58,942 nucleotides of DNA, taken from positions 1 to 58,942 of the forward strand of contig CALWQT010000016.1 in NCBI GenBank assembly GCA_944383765.1. Direction: 5' to 3'. Each line of letters starts with the position of its first letter. The stretch's first letter is position 1. Source of the DNA: an uncultured Lachnospiraceae bacterium (GTDB lineage Bacteria > Bacillota > Clostridia > Lachnospirales > Lachnospiraceae). The notes under the pieces were generated by a model that was given only the letters and a program-made list of their open reading frames with translations, searched no databases and was not told the origin of the DNA. Below are positions 1 to 7,900 of this stretch, piece after piece. A program made the position numbers and the translations under genes.

Positions 1-120
1 CCATTCCAGCTTTTGATAGAAATTCGTTGGGGTTCCATCGGGTAATATGTGCTGATATTCAACCAGCCCAACCGGCAGCGTGTCTAAGGATGGGGAGGCG
101 GTGAACCGCCCTTTCCCCAT
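1..120 (-). CDS. Unidentified protein, N-terminal 40 residues only
   Basis: The ATG at 118-120 opens a frame that runs off the left edge of the window. It overlaps the TGA stop of the upstream gene by one base (TGATG), which points to translational coupling within a leftward operon. The visible start reads MGKGRFTASPSLDT and contains no motif I recognise. By position it belongs to the putative integrative element at the left of the window. The function is unknown. Confidence 0.6.
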   Translation of the reverse strand, partial: MGKGRFTASPSLDTLPVGLVEYQHILPDGTPTNFYQKLEW

Positions 121-659
121 CATAATTGCACCTCCACATCCGCAATTTCATATGTATTTGCGGTGTAGATCGGATAAACAGTAAAGCTCGTTACCATTTG
201 CCCGGGCTGTCCCAGAACCTGTTGCAGGTCAGCGTTGATTGCTTGCTGTAAAATGGCTTGCTGTGTCTGTGACAGCGGTGCACGTGTAGGGGTTACCATC
301 TGAATCTTAATATATAAGCGCCTGTTTTTAAGATCAGGGTAAGGGTTATACCAGGAGACAGATGGCGGCATATTTTGAAGTGTTTGTATCTGGTTACCCC
401 ATGAACCAGATGACAATGCTTGATGTGCCATTCGTTGAATAATATTATTAACCTGCCCCATCTTCGCATTTAATGCCTCTTGTTCCTTGCGGTACTGGTA
501 ACGCAACAGACATATAACACATATGGTCACTAGTACCAGGATGAAAAAGCCTTCCTGGATGGTCATTCCCAGCAACAGTGCCAGGATAGCACTTGCAACC
601 GGTATAGCGATCAATAGCGCTGCCACGATTACAAGGAATTTTTTTAGTAGCAAATTCAT
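120..659 (-). CDS. Small membrane protein of a putative mobile element
   Basis: This is a 179-residue protein. It starts with a basic MNLLLKKF followed by two hydrophobic stretches (about residues 8-32 and 37-54), so it is probably anchored with two membrane passes. The rest (55-179) is soluble, with a Gln-rich central part (about 115-155). GGAGGTAGCACA precedes the ATG. It lies between the 120-residue gene upstream and the truncated gene downstream, all read leftward and probably as one operon. I do not recognise a family. A role in the element's maintenance or transfer machinery is only a guess from position. Confidence 0.6.
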   Translation of the reverse strand: MNLLLKKFLVIVAALLIAIPVASAILALLLGMTIQEGFFILVLVTICVICLLRYQYRKEQEALNAKMGQVNNIIQRMAHQALSSGSWGNQIQTLQNMPPSVSWYNPYPDLKNRRLYIKIQMVTPTRAPLSQTQQAILQQAINADLQQVLGQPGQMVTSFTVYPIYTANTYEIADVEVQL

Positions 660-725
660 TGTGCTACCTCCTTTTTCTGAAATGGGTGGGAGGCCGGAAA
701 AACCGGCTTCCCACGGGTTGACGGG

Positions 726-1088
726 TTACTGTTCAGAAGATGGTGGGGCAATCTTTTCCACTACCTTCTGTGCCTTCAATGAGAAGGCTGGCTGGCCGGT
801 GCGGCTATCCGTGTAAACGGTAGCGTAAAATCCGATCAAGTCGATCTCGATCGCGCCGTTCCGGTAAAAGAGATCATCCTCGGTGAATGCCGGCTTCAGT
901 TCGGGGGTCTTAATGATTGCCCGAACATAGCCGCTCGCCGGGAACACTACATCGTAGCGGGTTCCGCAGATCTGATCTGTCGGTTTGCCATCAACATATG
1001 CTTTATCCGGTTTGACGCCGGTACAAAGGATAGGGCCGCCGTTGGTGAAGTCCTCCACCTTGGTGACCTTCACACCTCTGGTCTGCAT
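726..1088 (-). CDS. Unidentified small cytoplasmic protein of a putative mobile element
   Basis: This is a 120-residue protein with no signal peptide or membrane segment. It is rich in beta-forming residues, with patterns such as GTRYDVVFPASGYV and AIEIDLIGFYATVY. The ATG at 1088 was chosen because GGAGG lies 8 bases upstream. An ATG two codons earlier (1094) is only 2 bases from that site. The size and place (first gene after a regulator, at the head of a leftward operon) recall the small DUF961-like proteins of Tn916-type elements. I see no diagnostic motif, so that comparison is weak. Confidence 0.55.
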   Translation of the reverse strand: MQTRGVKVTKVEDFTNGGPILCTGVKPDKAYVDGKPTDQICGTRYDVVFPASGYVRAIIKTPELKPAFTEDDLFYRNGAIEIDLIGFYATVYTDSRTGQPAFSLKAQKVVEKIAPPSSEQ

Positions 1089-1182
1089 TGGCATGTCCTC
1101 CTTTCCGTTTTTCTTTACAAATCCATTATACAGGGGGGCAGGAAAATATTCTGCGACACGGAAATGCAGATATTACGACAGG

Positions 1183-1554
1183 TTATGACGTCATTTCCAT
1201 GTTCCTTAATTCCCAGGCAAGTTTTTCCAGTTCATTCGCCACATTGCCGATAGTTCTTTCGGATGTACTGGCGGATGTATTGGCAGCTGAACCACAGATC
1301 AGCCAATTCAAATCCAATTCGTATTGGGTATGTAATTTTGCCAAAACATCATACGGAATAGCGCAGTAGCCATTACAATACCTTTGGAATTGCCGTAAAT
1401 CCACATTCATTTCATCTGCAAATTTCTCCTGGCTTACTTTTTGCCTTCCCTTTTGATTTTCCTTGAAAGTGAAATAAAATTTTGTGAGTCTTTCCCCTAT
1501 TTCTGGGTATTTTCTTACGCTAGTTCCTTTCTTGCTTTTTTTAACTTCGTTCAT
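1183..1554 (-). CDS. XRE-like helix-turn-helix regulator
   Basis: This is a 123-residue protein. The central segment (about 38-85) follows the XRE helix-turn-helix pattern: VSQEKFADEMNVDLRQFQRY, then YDVLAKLHTQYELDLNWL. That ending is typical of small phage and element repressors that close the domain with 'xxxLLxG' or 'xxWLxxG'. The C-terminus (95-123) is short and acidic and may help dimerisation. AAAGAGAT precedes the ATG. It lies directly upstream of the leftward small-gene operon and probably controls it. The AT-rich space to the next rightward gene (1555-1776) could hold both promoters. Confidence 0.65.
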   Translation of the reverse strand: MNEVKKSKKGTSVRKYPEIGERLTKFYFTFKENQKGRQKVSQEKFADEMNVDLRQFQRYCNGYCAIPYDVLAKLHTQYELDLNWLICGSAANTSASTSERTIGNVANELEKLAWELRNMEMTS

Positions 1555-1776
1555 CTTGATCTCTTTCCAGTTCTACCATGCGCGCCTGGAAGAATCTTAT
1601 TTGTATTTAGCTGTATACGACTATGGGAGTATTATACTATCGGCTTGATTGTGAAAAAATGTACCTATTATAGAGTTACTTATGCCAATAATCTCCATAG
1701 AGGTTTAAAAATGGATTGCAGCGGATTAATATGGACGATATAATAAAGTCAAAAGAGATGAAGGGGTGAAGTGAGT

Positions 1777-2622
1777 ATGAAAGTATTTATACCAAATACA
1801 CAGGAAGATCGCTTGCGACAAATTTTGAATCGTGTCGGTCTTTCTTTTGAGCCGGAAGTGGAGCTATTAAAATGCATGTTATTACGGCAGTTTTTACTCT
1901 TTGCCATGCAACCCAAAAGCTATGTTGTAGCTATATATAAGAAATATCGTGTAAGAAAGGATGTGGACCAGTTAAATATAAAAAATGTTGAAACGAAGCT
2001 TATAACTGATTTGATTGCTGAACTAGATAAGGCACGGGATCGAAAAAAAACTGGGATTACAAAAATTTCAGAAAACTTGATAAAAGATGAACTTTTAGTA
2101 TCAAAGATGTTAGTTGAAGAAATCAATGCCCTTCATAAAAGTGAATGCGGAAAACGGAAATATACAAAAGCTCAATTTATTACAATGCATAAGCCAAAAT
2201 ATGACTTTGATTCAGAGCATAATGTTAGTATAATAAAATATGTAAATAGACATTGTGAATGTCCTCCTAAATTAAAGAAACTGATGAGAGAGTACAACAT
2301 CCAGCTGAAATATATGATCTACTATATTTTGTTGTCAGCCAATTTCCCAAATGACAAAAAAGACCAAGTAATCATGCAGCCGCAATATATTAAAAGGCTT
2401 GTAGATTTGAAATTGGGGGTGTTGGAATGGTATATAGATGAGGCCGAAAAAAAAGTTCATCAGCGAGATACATTAGATATAATGTATGATGACAAATTTG
2501 ACAATGCCAATATATTAGCATGGCGTATTCGCACTTATTTAAGAGGCGATGGGATAGTAAAACATGTTACGAAACAAGAACTAAGAAAAGAAATAGTAGA
2601 CGCGTGGAAAAAATTATCGTAG
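1777..2622 (+). CDS. Unidentified Lys-rich protein
   Basis: This is a 281-residue, AT-rich, lysine-rich gene. The ATG at 1777 was preferred to a GTG at 1771 because GGGGTG sits 8 bases upstream. The protein has no signal peptide or membrane segment and is predicted to be mostly helical, with repeated K/E-rich stretches (about 85-115 and 220-245) and a basic C-terminus. No enzyme motif is visible. It stands alone between the divergent regulator and a very strong terminator. The low GC compared with the chromosomal genes on the right fits a mobile-element cargo or replication gene. The function is unknown. Confidence 0.55.
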   Translation: MKVFIPNTQEDRLRQILNRVGLSFEPEVELLKCMLLRQFLLFAMQPKSYVVAIYKKYRVRKDVDQLNIKNVETKLITDLIAELDKARDRKKTGITKISENLIKDELLVSKMLVEEINALHKSECGKRKYTKAQFITMHKPKYDFDSEHNVSIIKYVNRHCECPPKLKKLMREYNIQLKYMIYYILLSANFPNDKKDQVIMQPQYIKRLVDLKLGVLEWYIDEAEKKVHQRDTLDIMYDDKFDNANILAWRIRTYLRGDGIVKHVTKQELRKEIVDAWKKLS

Positions 2623-2630
2623 AATCCTAT

Positions 2631-2680
2631 AAAGGCGGCCGCCGGCCCTCTAAATCGGGCCGGCGGCCGCCTTTCTTTAA
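2631..2680 (+). terminator. Very GC-rich 18-bp hairpin, probable terminator
   Basis: Arms at 2631-2648 and 2657-2674 are perfectly complementary over 18 bp (AAAGGCGGCCGCCGGCCC), with an 8-base loop (TCTAAATC). They are followed by TTTCTTT. It lies 8 bases past the stop codon of the preceding gene. The run of pure G+C inside otherwise AT-rich DNA is striking. Confidence 0.85.
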
Positions 2681-2754
2681 ATTATTCACTGATATTACTT
2701 TTTGGGTTATAGCTATTATAACAGATATTTGTGAAAAATTGAAGAATAAACTAA

Positions 2755-2790
2755 AGAAGCCTGCCTATCTACCTAGGAGGCTTCTCTTTA
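2755..2790. terminator. Possible second hairpin terminator
   Basis: AGAAGCCT (2755-2762) and AGGCTTCT (2778-2785) form an 8-bp stem followed by CTTTAT. It sits in the gap between two convergent genes (2623-2994). The rest of that gap is AT-rich and I see no gene in it. Confidence 0.45.
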
Positions 2791-2994
2791 TCTATAAGGT
2801 AAATCCATATTGCTTAGGAGTGTTTTTTTGATTGGTTGAGTCTATGAATTTACAAGTAGACTTGTTGTTCTGTATGGTGTGTACAAGTTTTTGTTGAAAT
2901 AAAATAGGAGCCTATAAACTCTCGTTATATCTCCTTACTAATTTCTTCGGATTACTTGATTTTGTGAATTATCTATGCGTAAGACTTTTGGGGG

Positions 2995-3756
2995 TTAGCC
3001 TTGCAAGTCTACAACCTCGTTACTCATTTGACCATCGGTGATGACTCTTCCGCCTGTTTCGTACTCTATCAATGCAGCAACTTCTTCTTGTGTCAACTGG
3101 TCGATTGGCTTTGCTTTAAGGGAGTTAATGTAATCTTCGTAACTACTGTTTGAACTGCTTTGGGACTGCTGATTACTGCTTGTTTGTCCCCCTGTCTGCT
3201 GTGAGGTTCCGCTTTGTGTGCCTGAAGCTGAATCAGTAGGAATTGCTGCTAGGCTGGTCTCCCTGACGCCACTGCTGCGGACTTCATTTAAGCCTGAGGT
3301 GATAGCTCCAAAAGTTCCATCGTGCTGCTGATTGAAGGTCAGGTAAACGTTGACTCCGTTTACGTTGTATACGCCGTCGGTAGTAAGCATACGCCCGAAG
3401 GTTCCGTCGTGTTGTGTGTTGAGTAAGTAGCTTTTGCCTGTGCTCTGGTCGGTTACGAGGCCGCTGTACATGATTCCGTCGGAACCTAACATGTACCAAG
3501 AACCATCTAAGTCTTGGAACCATGAATTGATAAGATAGCCGTTTCTGTTGGCGTTGCGAACTCGCCAGGTATCGCCTGTGCCTTCCCATCTGTCACTCTG
3601 CTGTACGGCTTGCTGTGTGGTTGATACGCCTAGGCCGGCTGCTTCTGCGGCGTAGGCTGTCATGGAAGGCTGCTTAATGGCGCCGAATAGTAATAAGCCG
3701 AAGCTGGCGACTACTATGAGTCTACGGGTTCTGCGAAAAATCTTTGAGTTTCTCAT
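2995..3756 (-). CDS. Small secreted protein with CW/choline-binding-type repeats
   Basis: This is a 253-residue protein. The ATG at 3756 was chosen because AAAGGAG lies 8-9 bases upstream. A longer in-frame start at 3846 would put a non-signal-like sequence first. A signal peptide is clear: basic MRNSKIFRRTRR, a hydrophobic core, then a likely cut after AYAAEA. Residues about 45-150 carry wall-binding-like repeats with the W/Y-G pattern (GSWYMLGSDGIMYSG, then two HDGTFG units). A Ser/Gln-rich linker (about 170-205) leads to a short charged tail. It is probably exported and held on the cell surface by non-covalent binding. No catalytic domain is visible. Confidence 0.75.
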   Translation of the reverse strand: MRNSKIFRRTRRLIVVASFGLLLFGAIKQPSMTAYAAEAAGLGVSTTQQAVQQSDRWEGTGDTWRVRNANRNGYLINSWFQDLDGSWYMLGSDGIMYSGLVTDQSTGKSYLLNTQHDGTFGRMLTTDGVYNVNGVNVYLTFNQQHDGTFGAITSGLNEVRSSGVRETSLAAIPTDSASGTQSGTSQQTGGQTSSNQQSQSSSNSSYEDYINSLKAKPIDQLTQEEVAALIEYETGGRVITDGQMSNEVVDLQG

Positions 3757-4056
3757 TGTTTGTTGCTCCTTTCTGTTGTTGTTGAGTTTATTATAGTTTA
3801 GTTGTTGCACGTAGACAAGAATCAAACCTAATTTGTTTTCTCCCAATGTCTAGGCCATATTCTGTTTTCAAGGTTCCTTTCTTTTGCTCCTCTTTATTTT
3901 AATTCCCATACCTAAATTATACATTATCTGTTCATTCTGTAAAGTCTCTTGGATTACGTTTTTATTAATTCTAGCATAATATTCTGAAATTTCCTTCAAT
4001 TAATAATTCTCGGTTGCCTATGAAATTACTGCCACTATAGATAAAGGGTAATCAAG

Positions 4057-4173
4057 CCCGGAATGGGATAAAGCGCTCCATTCCAGGCCCGTTCTATAAT
4101 GGGGGTGCAATCAGCCGCTAGGCCGGTCAGTCAAGAGCAAGCTGCCGTTGCCTGCGGCAACTCTTGACAGACC
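4057..4173. repeat. Two strong hairpins in a gene-free stretch (3757-4455)
   Basis: CCCGGAATGG (4057-4066) pairs with CCATTCCAGG (4078-4087) with one G-T. GGTCAGTCAAGAG (4125-4137) pairs 12 of 13 with CTCTTGACAGACC (4161-4173), and it encloses a second stem, GTTGCC with GGCAAC. No gene is visible in 3757-4533. The structures could be a transfer or recombination site or a non-coding RNA of the left-hand element. That reading is inference. Confidence 0.55.
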
Positions 4174-4245
4174 TATCTTCATTTTTGCATAGTTATATTA
4201 GGCGATTTTGTTTAATGTTGGGGCGTATGGGGTTCGCCAAGAGTT

Positions 4246-4274
4246 GAAGACAGTTTGAAGACACAAGGAAGACA
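4246..4274 (+). repeat. Three GAAGACA direct repeats at exact 11-bp spacing
   Basis: GAAGACA occurs at 4246, 4257 and 4268, so the repeats lie on one face of the helix. They sit about 50 bases from the tRNA 3'-end sequence. Such phased short repeats beside an attachment site are typical of arm-type sites for a tyrosine integrase or an excisionase. The integrase gene itself is not in the window. Confidence 0.5.
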
Positions 4275-4319
4275 ACGTGCGTTCCTCCTTGATTTTACTA
4301 GCTTTTTTCAGGATCCTCT

Positions 4320-4340
4320 GGTTCGAATCCCGTCTCGCGC
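4320..4340 (+). other. tRNA gene 3' end, probable attR of the left-hand element
   Basis: GGTTCGAATCCCG followed by TCTCGCGC has the T-loop and 3' acceptor strand of a tRNA, followed by a T-run. The bases before it (CCTCT) do not pair as a T-stem should, and no D-arm or anticodon arm is present upstream. This is what remains when an element integrates into a tRNA 3' end and leaves a copy at its far border. The acceptor strand CTCGCGC would need a 5' GCGCGAG; the tRNA type is unresolved. The intact tRNA would lie to the left of the window. Confidence 0.6.
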
Positions 4341-4352
4341 TTTTTTTATTTG

Positions 4353-4393
4353 CAGCGGAAGCCTTGATTTTACAGGGCTTCCGCTGTTTTTTT
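4353..4393 (+). terminator. Rho-independent terminator, probably of the tRNA gene
   Basis: CAGCGGAAGCC (4353-4363) and GGCTTCCGCTG (4376-4386) form a perfect 11-bp stem followed by seven T. It lies 12 bases past the tRNA 3' end. Its loop repeats the 12-mer CCTTGATTTTAC that also occurs at 4287-4298. Confidence 0.85.
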
Positions 4394-4455
4394 GTGTGTC
4401 TTAGAGGTTGTAGACAGTCTGCAATTCTTTAGAAATCAAGATAAAATCAGATATG

Positions 4456-4520
4456 AAAATATGCTTCTTCCCAGACATGGATGTTTGTTCGCATAATTGT
4501 CTGGGGAGAAGCATATTTTA
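4456..4520. terminator. Long inverted-repeat terminator behind the XRE gene
   Basis: The 21-base arms at 4456-4476 and 4499-4519 match at 20 positions (core ATGCTTCTTCCCAGAC). T-runs occur on both strands, so it can act in both directions. It insulates the leftward XRE gene (ending at 4534) from the tRNA terminator. Confidence 0.8.
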
Positions 4521-4533
4521 TTTATTGAGACAG

Positions 4534-4824
4534 TTATTTTCGAATCGTATCTACTAATTCTCTCAAAAGTTTGATCTGGCTGGGGGAAAGTCCGTCCAGA
4601 GATAAAAATGGCACGCTGCTGGTAATTGTCCGGCAGAGAAGGTAGTCCGTAGTTGTGTGGTAAATATCAGCTAAGGACGATAATTTTGATGGACTGGGCA
4701 TTCGCTCGTTCCTTTCATAAGAACTGATAAGAGCAGGCGAAACATCCAAGGATTTTGCAACATCGTTCTGAGATAGCTGATAGGTTTCACGTAGTTGTTT
4801 TAGTCGCTCACCGGTATTCATCAT
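4534..4824 (-). CDS. XRE-family repressor
   Basis: This is a 96-residue protein. An N-terminal helix-turn-helix (about 5-62) follows the XRE pattern: RLKQLRETYQLSQNDVAKSL, then SPALISSYERNERMPS and ADIYHTTTDYLL. The short C-terminus (SPSQIKLLRELVDTIRK) is the helical tail common in Clostridia XRE repressors. GGAGGTG lies 7 bases before the first ATG. It is divergent from the giant surface gene, and the two share a region that carries a perfect inverted repeat. I infer that it controls its own expression and that of the surface gene. Confidence 0.8.
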   Translation of the reverse strand: MMNTGERLKQLRETYQLSQNDVAKSLDVSPALISSYERNERMPSPSKLSSLADIYHTTTDYLLCRTITSSVPFLSLDGLSPSQIKLLRELVDTIRK

Positions 4825-4854
4825 AAGTTTACACCTCCATATACTATTAGTGTA

Positions 4855-4905
4855 TAGACAAAAACTACACTTTGGGTTTATAATATATAAACTTAAAGTG
4901 TAGTT
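4855..4905 (+). promoter_or_regulatory. Surface-gene promoter inside an XRE operator
   Basis: A -35 TAGACA (4855-4860) and -10 TATAAT (4879-4884) are 18 bp apart. The inverted repeat AACTACACTTT (4863-4873) and AAAGTGTAGTT (4895-4905) has perfect 11-bp arms around the -10 box. A second inverted repeat, GTTTATA-ATA-TATAAAC, lies inside it. A repressor bound here would block RNA polymerase directly. A degenerate copy (TAGTGTATAGAC) overlaps the -35 side. Confidence 0.7.
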
Positions 4906-4967
4906 ATAAACTGCACTGATACAAAAAGACTGTTGAATGCAACAGTTTGGGGAAAGGGGAAATGATT

Positions 4968-7900
4968 ATGAAAGTCAAACAAAAGATTGCAGCAGTTCTG
5001 GCGTTGTCCATGATTCTTTCAAGTCAACCGATAAGTCCCTGGAATACTAGTTTTGCAGATACAGAGGCGGATCAGGACAGGATATGGAATCGTGTGGCTA
5101 CAGAAAGTGAGGCAGAGGCAGATTCGGGAGAATCTGGGGAAGAAATTCTGCCGGAGGAAGAGGAACGATATCAGGTATCTTATTTTGTGAATCCGGAAGG
5201 CAGCGCGGACATTGTAGGAGACATCGATGTAGAGGCAGGAAAGAATCTTACGTTTCAAGTATACCCGGAAGAGGGATATGAGATTCAGGAAGTGATGGTA
5301 AATGGCACAGAGTTAACAGATTTTAAAGAAAAAAAATCATTTTTGTTTTTCTTTGGAGATACGTACTATGAATATAAAGTAGAACATGTGGAAGAAGATC
5401 TGGATGTAACTCTGGCAATGAGGGAAATTTCAGACGAGGCAGAAAAGAAAGTGGTACTTTCTGACGGGGTTGAAATTACAGTGGAAGCGGTAGATGAAGG
5501 GGCGCTTCAGGCAGTTTCTTATATAGAAGCGGAAATACTTCCGGCTGATGGAGAGATGGAGCAGGCAATCCAAAGTCAGATGGAAGAAGGACAATCCATT
5601 GTGGATTATGCAGCGTTTGACATCAGGCTTTATGACGAAGAAGGAGAGGAAGTTGAGCCGGAAGGACAAGTTTCCGTACAAATATCTGGAATTACCACAG
5701 AGGAGGAGTATGAGGAAATCGGAATCTACCATGTGGAAAAAACAGATACTGGAGATGACCGGGCAGCGGTGGAACTTGCTGCAAAAGGGAAATCTGAGGA
5801 ATACCGTGCAGAAGAAGTGATCAAGGAAGACAGGTATTCTCTGGAAAATCAGGAAGAAATCCAGTTTGTAACGGACCACTTTTCTACTTATGTGGTTACA
5901 TTTATCAAATCTGCCAGTGAATTTACGAATGTTACGATTCATTTGGTAACTAAGATGGATTCCGGTATAGAAGATGTTAATTATAACATAAATAACATGG
6001 ATATTACTTTGGGAAGCGGTAAGATTGCTGTCACTCAGCTGGTTTCCGGATACAGGCTGTATGAAATACAGGATACAGTTACTGGGGCAAATTATGCTTA
6101 TGAGTATGCTACCTGGGGAACGGATCCAGCGGAAGAAAACCGGATCACGGAAATCAGTTACGAGGACCTGAAAGAAAAAACGGATCTGTATCTGTGGTAT
6201 GAAGCTATGGATAATATGAAGATTCCGGTAGCCGTATATTTTGACGGGGTAAAACAGGCAGACCCGGAAAGCAAATATCAGATTTACGTAGGAGAAATCG
6301 GATATGAAGACGCCCAGCAAGTTCTGAGAGATGCGGGAGAGATGGGAACTTATGAATTTGAGAAAGCAATGGTGGAATCTGCAGATACCGCTTTTGAGAT
6401 CACGTCCGTCACCCGTATTAACGATCAGCTATATGTAAGACAGAAAGACAGCGACAGTGTGGTAACGTTTGACCCAGATTATGCAGAAATAGCTCTATAC
6501 TTTAAGGAGGGACATGACATAACTATCAGTGTAGAGGGAAGCGGGTCTGATATTGGCAATACGGTAGATGGAGTTGCTTATGATACGACAACGATAAACC
6601 GTCAGATAGCCGTTGGAGGCGAACGGGTGATTCCTGTTACGATTGCTCAGGGATATGGAATCACAGTGACTGATACAACGGATGGCGTGAACCAGATTCT
6701 GTATGATTCTTCTGCGGAAGAGAATCAGATCAGGGATTATACCCTGACCATTAATGATGCAGCTTTTCATCCTGGCAGTGATAAAACATTGAAGGTTACT
6801 TTCTGGAAAATGGATCCGCTGAAGTTTGATTATAGCCATATTTTGGATCCGGAAGAAACAGGAGGAGTTATTGTCAATCTTCATGGGGCATCTGTGGCCT
6901 TAGACGGAAAAAATCTGGCAGAAGACCAGTCAGGAAGTTTGGCAATTGACAATAATACTGAATTAGTGATTACTCATGTCAGGAAGCGTGATGCATTATC
7001 CTGGGATACTTTATTTACATTAAATGCTCTGGCAATCAATGGGCAGGCAGTAGAAGTACCGGTGGATCCGGGAAGAGACAATACAACTCGGACAACCGCT
7101 GCCCTTAAGGACCAGAAGGGGGATAAAATTGCAGATGTTACGATTACAGCATCCTGTGAATACCATAATTCAATCATAACGTGGGAACGGAAAGAGACCC
7201 GTATCTATACCATAACCTTCACCAATGTAACCTCCAATCTGAAGCTTACCACAGTGAATCTTCATGGAGATAATGCGGAGGCAGTGCTTCGGGAAAAAGG
7301 GGAGGGCGTTACTGTCTATGCAGGAGAAAAGCAGGGAGAGGAAACAGCAGAAGTGGGAATTCATGGTCTGATGAATCCGCCTCTTACTTTAAAATTGGTA
7401 CCGGAATTTGGCCACTATGTAACAGATGTAAGGTTTAATGGAGAAAATTGGGAGATAGAACCGATATATGGGACCTGGTATGGACCGCAGCGGACGAGAA
7501 GCGTAAAACAGGATTTTGGTTCGGCGGAAAATGTGGCAGTCCATACGGCAGAAATTCAGTTCATCTTTCAGTATGGAGATCAGGAAGATACGAACCAGAA
7601 GTTTTCATTAGGAATCCATCAGGGAGAGACGGCTCCGTTGAATCCGGATATGGCGCCGGAAGCTCCAGAAGGTCAGGCTTTTGCCGGTTGGTTCCTGGAG
7701 GGTGATACAGATCAGAATCTGTACCTGCCCAGTCAGGATGTGGAGCGGACGATTTCGAAAGATATGATCCGGAACCATGCTGATACGGCAGTGGAGTATC
7801 GTGGAGAAGACCATACAGCGGTGATCAAGCTGGAACCTAAATTTGTACCAGCCAGTCAGGCAGAACAACTGCCGTATCAGGTAAAAGTATCTGCTGAAGG

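Noticed and set aside
5430..6320. 296-residue open frame on the minus strand inside the surface gene
   Set aside because: It is antisense to a continuous coding frame with clear domains. It has no ribosome site, and its composition (Ile/Phe/Arg-rich) is that of a reverse complement of biased codons.
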